A stretch of DNA of 64,000 nt, from contig NC_073303.1 of the NCBI RefSeq assembly GCF_027595985.1, forward strand, positions 25,184,681 to 25,248,680, given 5' to 3'. Under the pieces are notes generated by a model. It saw only the letters and a program-made list of their open reading frames with translations. It was not told the origin of the DNA and did not search any database. This document shows, piece by piece, positions 11,961-24,386 of this stretch. The stretch's first letter is position 1. Every line of letters begins with the position of its first letter. Made by a program: the position numbers and the translations under genes. The stretch is from Sorex araneus (lineage: Eukaryota > Chordata > Mammalia > Eulipotyphla > Soricidae).

Positions 11961-13389
11961 CACAAAAAGCCAAAGATAACAATAATAAAAACAGGAACCA
12001 TTAATCTTTATCACAGTAACACCACCCTCCAAATTATTTTAGTTGACAAGGAATTTTTTTTAATAATAAAACATCACGTTTTAGAATTAATGATTAAAAA
12101 CACAAAACTAAATTAAACTTAAAAAAATAAAAGCATAAAACCTAAACCTATCTTTAAAGATTTTTAAGTAAGGTTCAAAACTGTCGTAACATCCAGGGAG
12201 GCACGATCTATAGATAATCTCCTTAACTATTCTCAATATTTATCACCAATGCTAATCGTTAAATAAGCTGGCTCATAAAAAGCTGACAAAAACAGAATAT
12301 CCCCACCCTTATCAGGTTTTTCATTTTTTTAATCCCAGACGGATACATAAGCTAACAAGTGAGAATGCTGTATCTGATTAATCTTTTGAAATTAGGACTC
12401 CCCCAGAAAATTTGGGATAATAGCATATTCCTAACTGCTATAGTTAAAAACTGCAAGGATCAATCAAGCTGAGGAAGAGAGTCCAATTTCTGTCTTATAA
12501 ATGATTGCTTTGCAAACCACGACATCTTACGACACTGCAAGTAAAAAGGTTATTCTCGCCACTTAAAAAATAATTATATTTGAAACCACAATTTCAAATT
12601 ATACCTGAAATTGTAAGGATTTGAAAAGGTATGCAAAGAAAACATTTTCAAAATAATTCTGCCTAGAGTCTTGATTTGTCTGGCTAGAAATAAACTCTTA
12701 ACAATCCTCACTCTCCGGTATGTCCGTGGCAGTTCACAAAGGCACTAAGCAGTGTTATCAATATAACCAGGGTGACTTCAAGGATAACTTCCGTGTTTAA
12801 ATGGTAATTAGTGGCTAAAGAAATCCTATGCATTCAGAACACCATACCACAGGCTCTAGTCTAAGATCATGCTTTTAGTTAGAATACTGCCCGATCCAGT
12901 TTACCACTGAATTCCCTGGCAGAGGGTGAGACTGTGAACACATTATGTAAGTAGCTGAGATTAATTGGTCTGCACAGTAATAACAACCAAGCATCGCTGG
13001 TCGGCTACAACTAAATCAAATGAAAAGAATTCATAAAAGTGTCTTCCAGGAACAAACCTAATTATCATACATTGCTTCTATGAGTTCTCAGGAACAATCC
13101 ACAAGGTTCGATTGTCAAATCCCTACTTATCATTTACAGGAAAGCTTTCACAGAAAGTTTACATCATGCAGTGTCACTGAATGAATGCTAATGGAGGTCG
13201 TATCATCTTTTAGGGAAATGAAGATGACACATTTAAAGTAAGTCAATTTCCAAAGGGGCATTAGTGGAAAATTCCATACTTTTTAAAGCATGGGTCTCTG
13301 GAAAGCAAATATAACTACATACTAGAAAAGACACACCTAATAGTGTCAATGTTTATAGCACCGCAGATTAACGAAGAGTTGAAAACTTC

Positions 13390-13605
13390 CAGAAAACTAT
13401 CTAGCTGGGGGGGGGGGGCGTTGCAAGAGACTGAGAGAGGAAAAAAAGGAAAAGTGCCTGCTATAGTCGTGGGGGATGGGGGCAGGAGGGAAACTTGGGA
13501 CACTGGTGATGGAAATGTACACTGGTGAAGGGATGGGTGTTGGAACATTCTATGACTGAAACCCAATCATGAACAACTTTATAACTGTGTATCACACTGT
13601 GATTC
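13390..13605 (+). mobile_element. L1 3' end, 5'-truncated
   Basis: Poly(G), ACACTGGTGAAGGGATGGGT, CCCAATCATGAACAACTTTA. It runs into a long (GAAA)n tract that probably grew from its tail. Confidence 0.85.
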
Positions 13606-13608
13606 AGT

Positions 13609-13691
<83 letters not shown>

Positions 13692-13760
13692 GAAGAAAGA
13701 AAGGAAGGAAGGAAGGAAGGAAGGGAGGAAAAGAGAAAGAGAGGAAAAGAGAGAGAAAAA
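13606..13760. repeat. Long (GAAA)n microsatellite
   Basis: About 20 GAAA units going into GGAA and GAGA units. It extends the tail of the L1 3' end before it. Confidence 0.95.
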
Positions 13761-13832
13761 AGAAGACTCTAGTTCTCACATTTGTTTATTCATATTTGTT
13801 TCTAATAGAATAGGTAACAGTTACGAGAGTAT

Positions 13833-14034
13833 CACTGTATCACTGACATCCAGTTGCTCATCAGCACCAGTAACATCTCCATTTGAGACTTGTTACTGTT
13901 TTTGGCACAGCAAATGGCATAGTGAATACTCCATGGGTAGCTTGCCAGGCTCTCCGAGATGGGTGGAGGAATCTAACCCGGGTTGGCTGCGTGCGAGGCA
14001 AATGCCCCACCCGCTGTTCTATTGCTCCACCCCC
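13833..14034 (-). mobile_element. Family B SINE with target duplication
   Basis: Reads in sense as tRNA-like head, then a body through GCCAAAAACAGTAACAAGTC and GGTGCTGATGAGCAACTGG. Flanked by AGTTACGAGAGTAT (13819-13832) and AGTTACAAGAGTAT (14035-14048). No poly(A) at the 3' end. Confidence 0.92.
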
Positions 14035-14134
14035 AGTTACAAGAGTATTAAAGCTTATGGCACTGATGCACAAAATTACTGCACCCAACCACCACCAAAC
14101 TGTCGAAGACCAAAAAGGAATTGCAGAGGCTGAG

Positions 14135-14302
14135 AAGGGCAGCTCGAGCTATTCAGAGAACCCATCTTACATACTGTGAAGCCCTGGGTTCAATTCCTAG
14201 TGATACATGGTCCCCTGGCATCACCACAAGTGAGACTCAAGCACCAAACTAGGGGAAACCCCTGAGAATCCTCTGGTATGGACCAAAAAAAAAAAAAAAA
14301 AA
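14135..14302 (+). mobile_element. Old SINE
   Basis: Head diverged; GGGTTCAATTCCTAGTG and a terminal poly(A) remain. Confidence 0.5.
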
Positions 14303-14519
14303 CCCAACACTAAACCTACTTCTCCCACAGAATAATTAGGAATTCAGTAGGGCTCTGTAAGATAAAGGCCAAAAAGCTGAATTTATGGCCCATTACAAAT
14401 CTACCTTGTTTTTCACATTTATTTGTGAAGACGGTCTCCCTCATATTTAACCAAACCATAATGAAGGGAAGTCCCAATTTCCCAAAATGACTCTTACAAA
14501 TACAATATACCAGACTCCG

Positions 14520-14605
14520 CCGATGGGAATATAGTTAGGTGGGAGAGACTTGCTTTGCACGCGTGAAGCCCTGGGTCTGAGCCCTGGCAGCAGGAAAACA
14601 AGATG
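14520..14605 (+). mobile_element. tRNA-like SINE head
   Basis: ATATAGTTAGGTGGGAGAG ... CCCTGGGTCTGAGCCCTGG; no clear body. Confidence 0.4.
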
Positions 14606-15108
14606 AAACTTTAATAAGCAGTTTTTAGCATGTAGACAGCTTCATTTAGTAAGCACGTCTGGAGTGACCCCAAGCTCACGGCCCTTGATTCTCGGCCCAG
14701 CAGTCCAGTGCTAGGGAGGTCGGGGCATGAGGTGCGGGGTGTTCGCGACACCTAGGCTACCTACCCGCCCCTTTCCTGTTCCCTTTAAAACAAAAAGGCT
14801 TAATACACTCAGAGAAAGTCTATGTAGGGGAAAAAAAAAAAAACCTATGCAGAAAAAAAAAATCTCTATAACTCATCATCTCCCTTATTTGATAAGATCA
14901 ATTAGCAACTGTTTAAAATAAAACAAAACAACATTTCCATGTTTAAAGAAAGTATTTAAAGTCATCACAGGATTGGCAATTTTTTTTTTTTTTAAAAGAA
15001 GCATGCCACTAAAATGGACTGAATGATTCTTAGGACTTACTAGGAATGTTGAATACAGTCTATTCAACATGGCAAAGTGATTCTTTATTTAAAAAAAAAT
15101 TCTGGAAT

Positions 15109-15260
15109 TCTGGGCTGGAGAGTTAGTACAAAGTTGTTGAGGCCTGGGGTCGATCCCTGGCACCATGTGTGGTCCATTGACAGTCACCAGGAGTGATCCC
15201 TGAGCACGGAGACAGGTGTAAGCCCTGAACATGGCGAGGGTCATGACCCCAAATCCCCAG
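15109..15260 (+). mobile_element. Family A-like SINE, diverged
   Basis: GGGCTGGAGAGTTAGTAC ... GTCGATCCCTGGCACC ... CCAGGAGTGATCCCTGAGCA. An older copy. Confidence 0.75.
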
Positions 15261-15892
15261 TTAAATGTATTTACTTATTTAAAACTCATCGTATCACACA
15301 GCAATAATAATAATAATAAAAAAAGCTTCCGGTTTCACTTAAAGGCACAATCCTTTCAATGACCACACGGCCCTTCGTAGCCTCGTACTCTGCCCCATCA
15401 CTCCTCTGATTACATGACCTACTTCATCCCCTTGCTCCCATGCAGCCCTTCACTACCTACTCTCGTGGCAAGGGTCTCTCTCGTTCTTCCCCCTCAGAAG
15501 CTTTGGCAGTGGCTACTCCTTCTTCCCTAGATATGCGTGGGTCTAACTCCTCTACTTCTTCCAACTTTTGCTCGCCATGGGCCTTCCCAACATGGTCTAT
15601 CTTCATCACCCCATGCCCCATTGTATCTTTCCCCTTGCTTCCGCCACACACCGACCAGGACCAGGCGAGGACACATCTCACTAAAATACTCAACCCTTAT
15701 CCAGGCCAGCAGGCCAGCTTGCTCTAAGGTTAGCCCACAAACTACGTGCACTTGAAGTACAGCGCAGTGGGAAGGACATCACTGGTGCCAACCAAACCCA
15801 ACATGATCTACTCTGCAGGAGAAGCTAAAAAGCTGGGCAAAAGGATGCGCTGGCCACGTTCCCTCAGTTCTCTTAGAGGAGCTGGTCTGTGT

Positions 15893-16540
15893 CCAGGTCT
15901 TTAATCCGCCTGGTATTAACTTCTGTGTATGCCGTGAGATCCGGAGCCAGTCCCGTTTTCCACAAGTGGCTCCCAAGTCTTTCCAGCACACGTGCTGAAG
16001 AGTTTGCCTCACTCCACTCCATCACTCCATCCCTCTGTGACAGAGTAACTGTCCATATGGCTGAGGGGTAAAACTACCCCTGGCCTCTCAATTCTATTCC
16101 ACTGATCTGAGGGTCTCTTTATTCCAGGACCAAATAATTTTGATAGCTATAGATTTATAGTTCAATGTAAAGTCAGGAAATGAGAACATTTGGCAGTGGC
16201 TACTAGTGAGGTTTTATGATTCCACGCCTATCTCAGTAGCTCAATATAAGTCCTTGAAAAATGTCATTGAAACTTTTCAGGACATGGACCTCAGAGGTAT
16301 TTTCTTCTTCTTCTTTTAGGACCACACCCGGTGATGCACAGGGGTTACTCTTGACTCATCCACTCAGGAATTACTCCTGGTGGTGCTCAGGGGACCATAT
16401 GGGACACTGGGAATCAAACCCGGGTCAGCTGTGTGCAAGGCAAATGCCCTACCCGCTGTACTATAGCTCCAGTCCCTCTGAGGTATTTTCAATGATCTGA
16501 CTATTGTCAAAGATAACACAACCAAAATTAAACAAATAAA
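15893..16540 (-). mobile_element. Old L1 fragment, antisense
   Basis: Words such as ATTCTATTCCACTGATCTGA, TAGATTTATAGTTCAATGTA and TTGAAAAATGTCATTGAAAC are the reverse complement of the L1 ORF2 3' part. A SINE interrupts it. Confidence 0.75.
16310..16475 (-). mobile_element. Family A SINE inserted in old L1
   Basis: Reverse copy flanked by the duplicated target GAGGTATTTTC (16294-16304 and 16480-16490). It interrupts the minus-strand L1 fragment at 15893-16540. Confidence 0.93.
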
Positions 16541-16553
16541 ACTCTATCAAGTT

Positions 16554-17018
16554 ATTGACGGGAAATAACAATCTTTTTTGGTTTGTTTTCCCTTTGTCAG
16601 GCAGCGTGGTGATTATTAAACAGGCGTGAACTCGGTGGCGCAGGACGAGGGGGGAAAAAAATAGAAAAGTTATGTAACAAACAGCGGGACTTAACATCTC
16701 TACATTCTCAGCAATGGAGAGCCATCAAATGCTTCCTTGACAGTGGGACTGTCTTTTCTTTTCTGGGGGGAAACCCTAGCAACAATAGTGAGTTATGTGT
16801 TGAAACATGGACTGTAACCAAGATAAAGCGTAAACGAAGTGAAACTTATCACTTACAAGGGCGGGGACTGGGGGGGGCGGGAGGGGGCGGGAGGTATAAT
16901 GGGGTGGTTGGTGCACGGGTGAAGGGAAGGGTGTTTGAGTATTGTATAACTGACATAATCCTGAGAACTATGTAACCCTCCACATGGTGATTCAATAAAA
17001 TTTAAATTAAAAAAAAAA
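16554..17018 (+). mobile_element. 465-bp retroposon with target duplication
   Basis: Flanked by AAACTCTATCAAGTT (about 16539-16553 and 17017-17031). The 3' part has a G-rich tract, GTGTTTGAGTATTGTATAAC and AATAAA/poly(A), a variant of the L1 3' end. The 5' 300 bp do not match the other copies here. Confidence 0.85.
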
Positions 17019-17549
17019 ACTCTATCAAGTTTAGAACATTATTACATGGCTAAAAGAACTTGGACTAAAGTAAAAAAGAGACACCACTGAATTTAGAAAG
17101 AAGATATTTGTATACATCATATAATATCCAACATACAATAAAATCATTCATAAAGCTCAGCAAAACAAAACAAAAATAGCCCCTTAAAATCCAATCCAAA
17201 AAATGGGGAGAAGAATTGAACAGGCACTCACAGAAGACATAAAGATGTCTGCAAAAAGTGTTCATAACTCTTTCTTCTTATAATCAGGAAAACAGACCGA
17301 AACGACAATAAGAAAACACCTCACAACAGCGAGAACAACCTGTATCTCACTAAAAGGCTGCAAACAACCAGTGCTGACAGGAATGTGGTAAATGACAGAC
17401 CCTGATTCACTGTTGGTGGAAATATCTGGTTCAACCTCTGTGGAAAACAGAATGGAGATGTATCAAAACACTAAGAATGGAGCTTTCCTATGACTCAGTG
17501 ATTACACTTCTTGGCATCTACCCCTAAACACACAGGAAAGATTAATTTG

Positions 17550-17727
17550 GGGGCTGGAGCAATAGCACAGCAGGTAGGGCATTTGCCTTTGCCTTGCACA
17601 CAGCCGACCCAGCTTCAATCCCCAGGACCCCGTATGGTTCCCCAGGCACCACCAGGAGTAATTCTTGAGTGCAGAGCCAGGAATAACCCCTGAGCATCGC
17701 TGGGTGTCACCCAAAAAGAAAATAAAA
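17550..17727 (+). mobile_element. Family A SINE inserted in L1
   Basis: Target duplication AAGATTAATTTG at 17538-17549 and 17728-17739. A TTTGCC repeat is present inside the head. Confidence 0.95.
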
Positions 17728-17755
17728 AAGATTAATTTGAAAAAGATATATGCAG

Positions 17756-17925
17756 GGCCAGAGGGACAGTACAATGGGTTGCCCTGCATATGGCCTACCC
17801 AGGTTTGATTCCTGGCATGCTGTATGGTCCCCTAAGGCCACCAGTGATCCCTGAGCATAGAGCCAGGAGTTAACCAGGAGCACTGTGGGGTACGGCCCCC
17901 AAACAAAACAAAACAAAACAACAGA
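17756..17925 (+). mobile_element. Family A-like SINE, diverged
   Basis: Older copy just after the previous one. It ends in an (AAAAC)n tail. Confidence 0.75.
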
Positions 17926-17984
17926 TCATAAAGATATATGCACACTTACATATTCACTGTAGCAACAAACGGATAAAGAAGTTG

Positions 17985-17989
<5 letters not shown>

Positions 17990-18026
<37 letters not shown>
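17990..18026. repeat. (CA)n microsatellite
   Basis: About 18 CA units inside the old L1. Confidence 0.95.
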
Positions 18027-18029
<3 letters not shown>

Positions 18030-18319
18030 TGGTCATAAGCAAAGATGAAATCATGCAGTTCCCTGAAACTTAAACTGAACTGGAGAGTATCATGTTAAAC
18101 AAAATAAGCTAGAGGAGGAAGGATAAATACTAGATGATCTCACTCATCTGTGGCATACAGAGAGACAAAGCGAGGGAACAGATAGTATCAAACAACGATA
18201 AACCCTCCGCCCTGGCGGGAGTGATGAGTACACTGGAAGTAACACCAAGGACAACTGTGGAGAACCTTGGGCACTTGGCTGACTTGAGGTGTGGGAACTG
18301 CACTCCCAGGCCATAAGCA

Positions 18320-18412
18320 CCGGGCTGGAGAAGATGCAGAGCACTCGCCTTGCAGCCCGACACGGGTGAGGCCCTGGTTCAAGTTCCAATACCCACCCCC
18401 ATTTTTTTTAAA
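18320..18412 (+). mobile_element. tRNA-like SINE head, partial
   Basis: CCGGGCTGGAGAAGATGCAG ... CCCTGGTTCAAGTTCC; no body follows. Confidence 0.4.
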
Positions 18413-18993
18413 AATGCATCTATAAACAGTAATGCTATTGTAAGCATGTGACCTACACTATAATAAATATGAGGAAAATGCACTGGGTCGACACCAGATC
18501 ATTACCCAATTACAAACAAGATAGCACAAGGTTATTTACTTGTGCAATCAATATTTATTGTTGAGCGCTGGTGGTGTAACAATGGAAGAGACAACTGAGA
18601 TGAGAGGAAAGCATTAACACAAAATAATACAGCACAATGAGCACTGTAGCGGGGAACCTGGGGGCTGGAGAACACACAAGAGAGGCTTTATGCAGACAGA
18701 AAGCAGTGGATTCGGCTTTTAGAAGGATTCCAACATTAAGGGAGACTGAAACTACTTTATTACATCTTTTAATCAGCTAATCAGAGGCAAAGGCGGCATT
18801 TTATTGATCACACAGACAAAACTGAACAGTATTTTCTTAGAGGATGCATACTTTGTTTAAATATTGTGTGACTCAATAAAGACATCTGTAAGAAGTTTCT
18901 TAACTATCTTACCATTATCTTCAACAAATAAGGGAATAAACTGCAAATATAATAGCTAATGTACTCAATCTCTTTCTCCCGAACTACTTCTTT

Positions 18994-19156
18994 TGTTTTG
19001 TTTTGTGACCACACCAGCGGTGCTCAGGGCCTTCTGGCTCTGCACTCAGGGGTCACTCCTGGGAGACTTGGGGAACCTATATGGGATGCCGGGGATCGAA
19101 CCTGGGTTGGTGCAAGGCAAACGCCCTACCCGCTGTACTAGGGTCCCAGGCCCTCT
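18994..19156 (-). mobile_element. Family A SINE
   Basis: Reverse copy from GTGACCACACCAGCGGTG to TCCCAGGCCC, moderately diverged. Confidence 0.85.
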
Positions 19157-19950
19157 CCCCAACCCGATACTTCTTTTTCTGTATTTACTGATGTTCTTAC
19201 CCTGTTTTCAAAGAATAAAAGAAATCTGCTAGATGACAGAAGAATTGAAAAAAACGCCTGCACTTACTTCCCTCTTCAAGGACTCAGCAGAAATAAGGAA
19301 CTCAGATACAAAGAAACTGGGGCTGGGAAGACCGGGGAAAGTAGGGCAAGACTAGTGACAATTCAGTTCTTCTTAAATTTGGGGAAATGGTTCTCACCGA
19401 GAAACTGAGTTTCTTCCTTGCCCACCAAGTTTTGTCAGAGAAACACCCAGTTAAGAGAAGGCAATACTGAAACTGAGGAGATAAATCAATGCCAGGCGAC
19501 AGTGGGTTGAGCCCCAGCGCCAAGCATTGCCCCAGGGAGCCCCGAGGCCCCTGAGGGCCACTGCCCGGATGGTCCAGGTAACCCCTGGCGCTGCAGGGCC
19601 CTAGCCGTGCCACATCTTCGGGACCTGGCTTTCAACCACCAGCCTGGTTGGCCAGGGACCACCAGGCCTTCTGAGCAGTCCTTGGGAGACACCCCCACAC
19701 CACCATGACCTTCGAAAGAAGACAATATTGTAACAGCACAAAATTCGCTGACTCCTGGGATGAGTATCGAATACTGGCTCTGCTGGCCGTTTGGATGTTG
19801 AATGCTCAGTCTTTACAGCATTTTCTCTATTACCCACACACTTGTGCCACCTCCGGAGACAGCAACTAACAGGAAGCCAGTGGAGGGACGGGGTTTGCAT
19901 ACTGCAGGCATCACACGGGCCCCTGAACACCACTACAGGCAAACTCGGAG

Positions 19951-20224
<274 letters not shown>

Positions 20225-20439
20225 CATGTTTGTACCTACAAGCATATCCTGCGGTAGCCAAAACCAGCTTAGTTTCCTCATCCTTTACCTCTACATTTTC
20301 CAACCTCACCCCATATGTTGTTTCTAACGGTCAAAACTCACTGCCTGTTGTCCCTCTCGCCACTGCCTGTAGGATGCCTACTGAGTGGTATCCAAAATCA
20401 AGTAAAAATGTAAATATGTGACAAGAGAAAAGTGCTGAT

Positions 20440-20612
20440 TGGGGGGGGCAGAGAGATCGTAAGGGGTTAAGGCGCCTCCTTTGAATGCAGCCCATCCGAG
20501 TTGGATTCCTGAGACCGCACATGGTCCCCCACACCCCAAAAGGAGTGATCACTGAGCACAGAGCCAGGAGCAAGACCTGGGCACTGCCAGGCATGGCTCC
20601 CTCCCCGCTAAG
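20440..20612 (+). mobile_element. Diverged SINE
   Basis: GGCAGAGAGATCGTAAGG head and GAGCACAGAGCCAGGAGCAA body are readable. Confidence 0.6.
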
Positions 20613-20761
20613 AGTGCTAACACAAATGTAAACGCACAAATACTTCTGACACTACACAGAATCAAAAGTCAACTGTACGTATGAACAGAAATGAAAGATT
20701 TTGTTCATTATCACATACAATTCATGTTCGAAACTGTAGCCTGCTCCCAACCTGAAAGCCC

Positions 20762-20847
20762 GGAGAACCTCTCTAGCCCCAGGGAGCCGGAACCTCTCTA
20801 GCCCCAGGGCGCCGGAACCTCTCTAGCCCCAGGGCGCCGGAACCTCT
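20762..20847. repeat. 25-bp GC-rich minisatellite, about 3.3 units
   Basis: AACCTCTCTAGCCCCAGG recurs with period exactly 25 (starts at 20766, 20791, 20816; the fourth start at 20841 is partial). The first unit has GGGAGCC where later ones have GGGCGCC. Confidence 0.95.
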
Positions 20848-21557
20848 CTCATCTTCAGGAAGTTTGATGTGGCTGCAATATTGGGGTTCTGCTAACTTGT
20901 TTTATTTTATGTGAATCTGAACGTTTTTGGGAAGTACAGATATTTTACCACAGACCTACCACTCTCTGTTGTTAATGCTAAGCTTTATCTATGTTATTGG
21001 CCTGACCCTGCAGGTATTAAATATTATAAGCCTCAAATTATAAACTGTATTTAGTCTCATGCAAATATGAAATCACTATACTTGTATAGTGACTAGGTGA
21101 CTGAGGACACACTAGTTTCTTTTCCAATCATACAAAACAATGAAGAAAGTAAACAGAACAGTTCCCTACAGGCAAATCTGGGTTTGTCCCTTTATTTTCA
21201 GAGATTCTCTGGGATCGAATTCACTTCAGAAATCAAATACTGCAATATTACCACTTTTCAGGGACACTATACAAGGCCCAGAGAGACAAGATGACTGACT
21301 TGGTCCAAGAACATACAGACAACTGGTACCTTGGTAACTAAAATGTTCTTTCCCCACATCAAAAAAGAAAGAGCAGGTTACTGCTAGCAGTAATAGTATC
21401 TGTGAAATAAATTAATATTAGCAATTTCAGTTCAGTGGGTATACTTGTGGTCAGTGGGCCTTCAAATACATACAGTTTTACAAAATCCTTTTACAAAAGC
21501 ACTGGCCTTAAATTAAGTCTTTCCCCATCAGGACCAAATAAGGCAAAATGGTCATCT

Positions 21558-21735
21558 GGGGCCGGAGCAATAGTACAGTGGATACAGCATTGGCCTTGCA
21601 TGTGGCTGACCCAGGTTCGATCCCCGGCATCCCATATGGTTCCCCAAGCACTGTCAGGAGTGATTCCTAAGTGCAGAGATAAAGACTAACCCCTGAGCAT
21701 CCCTGAGTATGGCTCAAAAACAAAACAAACACCAG
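21558..21735 (+). mobile_element. Family A SINE
   Basis: Full length, GGGGCCGGAGCAATAGTAC to an A-rich tail. Confidence 0.92.
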
Positions 21736-22804
21736 ATCCTATGTCCAGGGTAGCAAATCAACATTGTTAAATAAATCTCACTCTCATTGTACCTAAAATC
21801 TTGATACAACAAATGTTTTCAAGGTAGTTAACAAACACACTTTTATCATTTCTTCCACATTTAAGCAGCATAGAATCTGCCATTCTTGGGCAATAAAAAT
21901 ACACTGCAACATATTTAAATGATGAAATCTAATTACACATTTTGTCCAGACCCACAGAAGATACAATAACAAGAGTAAAGCCTGAGGTAAACTATGGATT
22001 TTGGGTAATTATGTGTCATATAATTTGATCCTTGGTAAAAATGTGCTACTCCGGTGAGTAATACTGACAGTGAAGAAAGCTCTGTGTGTGGGGGGGGGGG
22101 AAGTAGATGGAAAATTTCTGTATCTCCTTTCAATTTGCTGTAAACCTAAAAATGTTCTTAAAAACAGCCTTGAAACAGTAAAAATTAACTTACTACGGGG
22201 GAAAAAAATCATTCAAAATATTCACTTTCCCAAGTAGACTCTACAGCAGGGCTCACCATTTATAACACGTGTGTCCCTGCCCAAGTCGGCTGAGGGCATT
22301 TCTGGAAGCTTCGAGTTCTCGTGCCAAGCGGGGCTAAAGAAAGCACAGCTGTTCTTAGCTATTGTCTATTTTAGCCTTTGCTTGTTTCTTAAACTTTCAT
22401 TAGCAGGATAAAAGTTAATCTGAGAGGGACTCTTGTACTTGGACTAGATTCTCCTCTTTCATCTTCAGAACTGATGCTCCAGCCAAGCGCCAGCAGCGGG
22501 GAAGAATTTCTGCTCCTCTTCAGCCCCCTTTGTTCCATTTACCAGACAGACTGCATTTCTCTTTCACTCCCCCCCCCCCCCACTCTTCCTTTCCTTACTC
22601 AGAGAGGACACACAAGCTCACACACAACCCCCTGCTCTTTCTTTGGGGAAGGAGCAAAAGGTATTCCGATTTAGCTTGGGAAATGTGGGAGAAGTTGACC
22701 TCAGGGTAAGGGGAGGGAGGGAGCAATCTACTAAATTGAGCGCTGGGGACAACCAGGGGTAGAGTTTCAGAAAAGGCAGCAACAATCTACAGTTCTTTTA
22801 TTGA

Positions 22805-23060
22805 GCATGGTGGGGAGCGGGAGGTGGGCCTCCCGGGGATGCTCTAGGCCCACTCCTGGTAATACCTGCAGTGGCACAGGCCTGACAGCTGCTCGGTGCT
22901 TGGCCCTACAATGTGGATGGGCTGGGACCACCAGAGTTAACCCTGGTAGTGCTTACAACCAGGTGCTATTGAGGGGGGGGGACAAGGGCACGATGGTGGT
23001 GGAATGTGGGGTCTCTTACAGTTATTTGTTTCACCTCTTTGGGCTATCTCCCCAAACCCT
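22805..23060 (-). mobile_element. Very diverged long SINE-like sequence
   Basis: About 250 bp ending GGGCTATCTCCCCAAACCC in reverse orientation. The body does not match family A or B well. Confidence 0.35.
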
Positions 23061-23929
23061 GCAGTTATTATTATTATTATCATTAAACTTTTCCAACAGT
23101 CACCTTTTTCAGTTAGAAATGCCAGAATCTCAGCAGCTTACAATGCATAAGTGGCGGAAGGTGTTGCTACTTTCTGTAAATTAGGGGTGGGAGGGATGAG
23201 TCATAATACTGATACTAGATGAACCACAGTAGTGAGCTCATACAAAGACAAGAAAGTATTGAGCAAGCAACCTGCCCTGCATACAGCCTGGGCACGCAAG
23301 GGCACTAATGGTGCATGGTGCGACCTTATCAAGAAGGCTTGGGGGAATCAGAAAATGCTCTCCCCCCCAGAGATACAGCCTGCGTCGCTCTTATAACATG
23401 TGTCCTGGCTGTTTTTAGCCCAGTCGCCTACAGTGATTTCCAATTTGCCATAATCTTGTAGTATCTTTCTCTCATCATTTTCTCCAGCCCTCCACTTCGG
23501 ATTCCTGATCATCTCAGGTTCTGATTCCTGATCATTCCAGGCTCTGATAATCCCAGGGGATCCTGGACTCTAACAGTAGAGACGGTGACAACACCGGGAT
23601 GATTAGCAGCAGCTTATCAGCCTTCTCAACGTGGGATGCACACCCCCTGGAGTACAGCAATCCAAGTTTTCGAGGATTAACATGCAGTTCTGGTAGCTTC
23701 CCCAAACACAAGTGAGAAAAGTCAGGGAGAGAGAGAGATTCTACACAGAACCAGAACACTTGTTACATTTCTGGAGGTAAATGTAATGATGCTAAGGTGC
23801 TCCTCTAAAACGTGGAACAGACAACCCCAGAACAAAGATCATACTCTAAACTCTCTGTGCTCTCTCCATGGACTCTTATAAAGACTTACCACTGACTCAC
23901 CAAATGGAGAGCAAGAAGCCTGAAAGGGT

Positions 23930-23995
23930 AAAAATACGAATATATATATATTCGTATTTTTGGTATATAATATACATATATATATGTATATACCA
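23930..23995. repeat. AT-rich palindromes near exon 3
   Basis: A perfect 32-bp palindrome (23930-23961; half-arm AAAAATACGAATATA plus one base) is followed at once by a second, imperfect inverted repeat (23962-23994, arms GGTATATA/TATATACC). Confidence 0.95.
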
Positions 23996-24136
23996 ACCAT
24001 ATACTTGAATCTATTCCCATCCCATGGAGAGTTGGAAGACAGAAATAAAGAATCTTTCAAAACAGTTCCACAACAGAAACGGACTACTAAGTGCCATCCT
24101 CTAATTAAGGAAGACAAATACAAAAGATATACTCAC

Positions 24137-24195
24137 ACATCATTGAACTCCTCCAGAGACCTTGCAGGTGTAAAAACATCCAACAGACCAATTAC
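24137..24195 (-). CDS. MAPK14: MAPK14 coding exon 3 (residues 83-101 plus 2 nt of Val102)
   Basis: A 59-nt exon encoding VIGLLDVFTPARSLEEFND, the strand beta-4/beta-5 region of the N-lobe. The acceptor is CTCGTAG (AG at 24197-24196) and the donor is GTGAGT (from 24136). It ends with GT of Val102, completed by the first G of exon 4. It is too short to be picked up by open-reading-frame length and was found by motif. An AT-rich perfect palindrome lies about 175-210 nt downstream in intron 3. Confidence 0.97.
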
Positions 24196-24386
24196 CTACG
24201 AGAAAACATAAAAATCAAGCTAAGCGCGTGCTGGACTTACTATAGTACTCATCACGTCTTAATCACAGGAACTAATTCCAAATCGAGTCAGGTCAATTCA
24301 GTGACACTACAACATCCTTTGGTTTTCTTTTTTTAACTTGTTCACATCACTGTTCATAATACTCTATTTCACTATTAAAAATCTTA

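Larger units (their letters stand above)
17025..18310 (+). mobile_element. Old L1 3' body with nested SINEs
   Basis: Word order fits the L1 ORF2 end and 3' UTR: AAGATATTTGTATACATCAT, CCAAAAAATGGGGAGAAG, CTCACAACAGCGAGAACAAC, ACTGTTGGTGGAAATATCTG, TACTAGATGATCTCACTCAT. Frames are broken. Two SINEs and a (CA)n tract lie inside. Confidence 0.8.

Noticed and set aside
19485..19610. Possible very old plus-strand SINE
   Set aside because: A few words (GGTTGAGCCCCAGCGCCAAG) fit, but the match is too poor to annotate.
23240..23345. Possible SINE remnant
   Set aside because: Only CCTGCCCTGCATACAGCC resembles a SINE head; not enough support.
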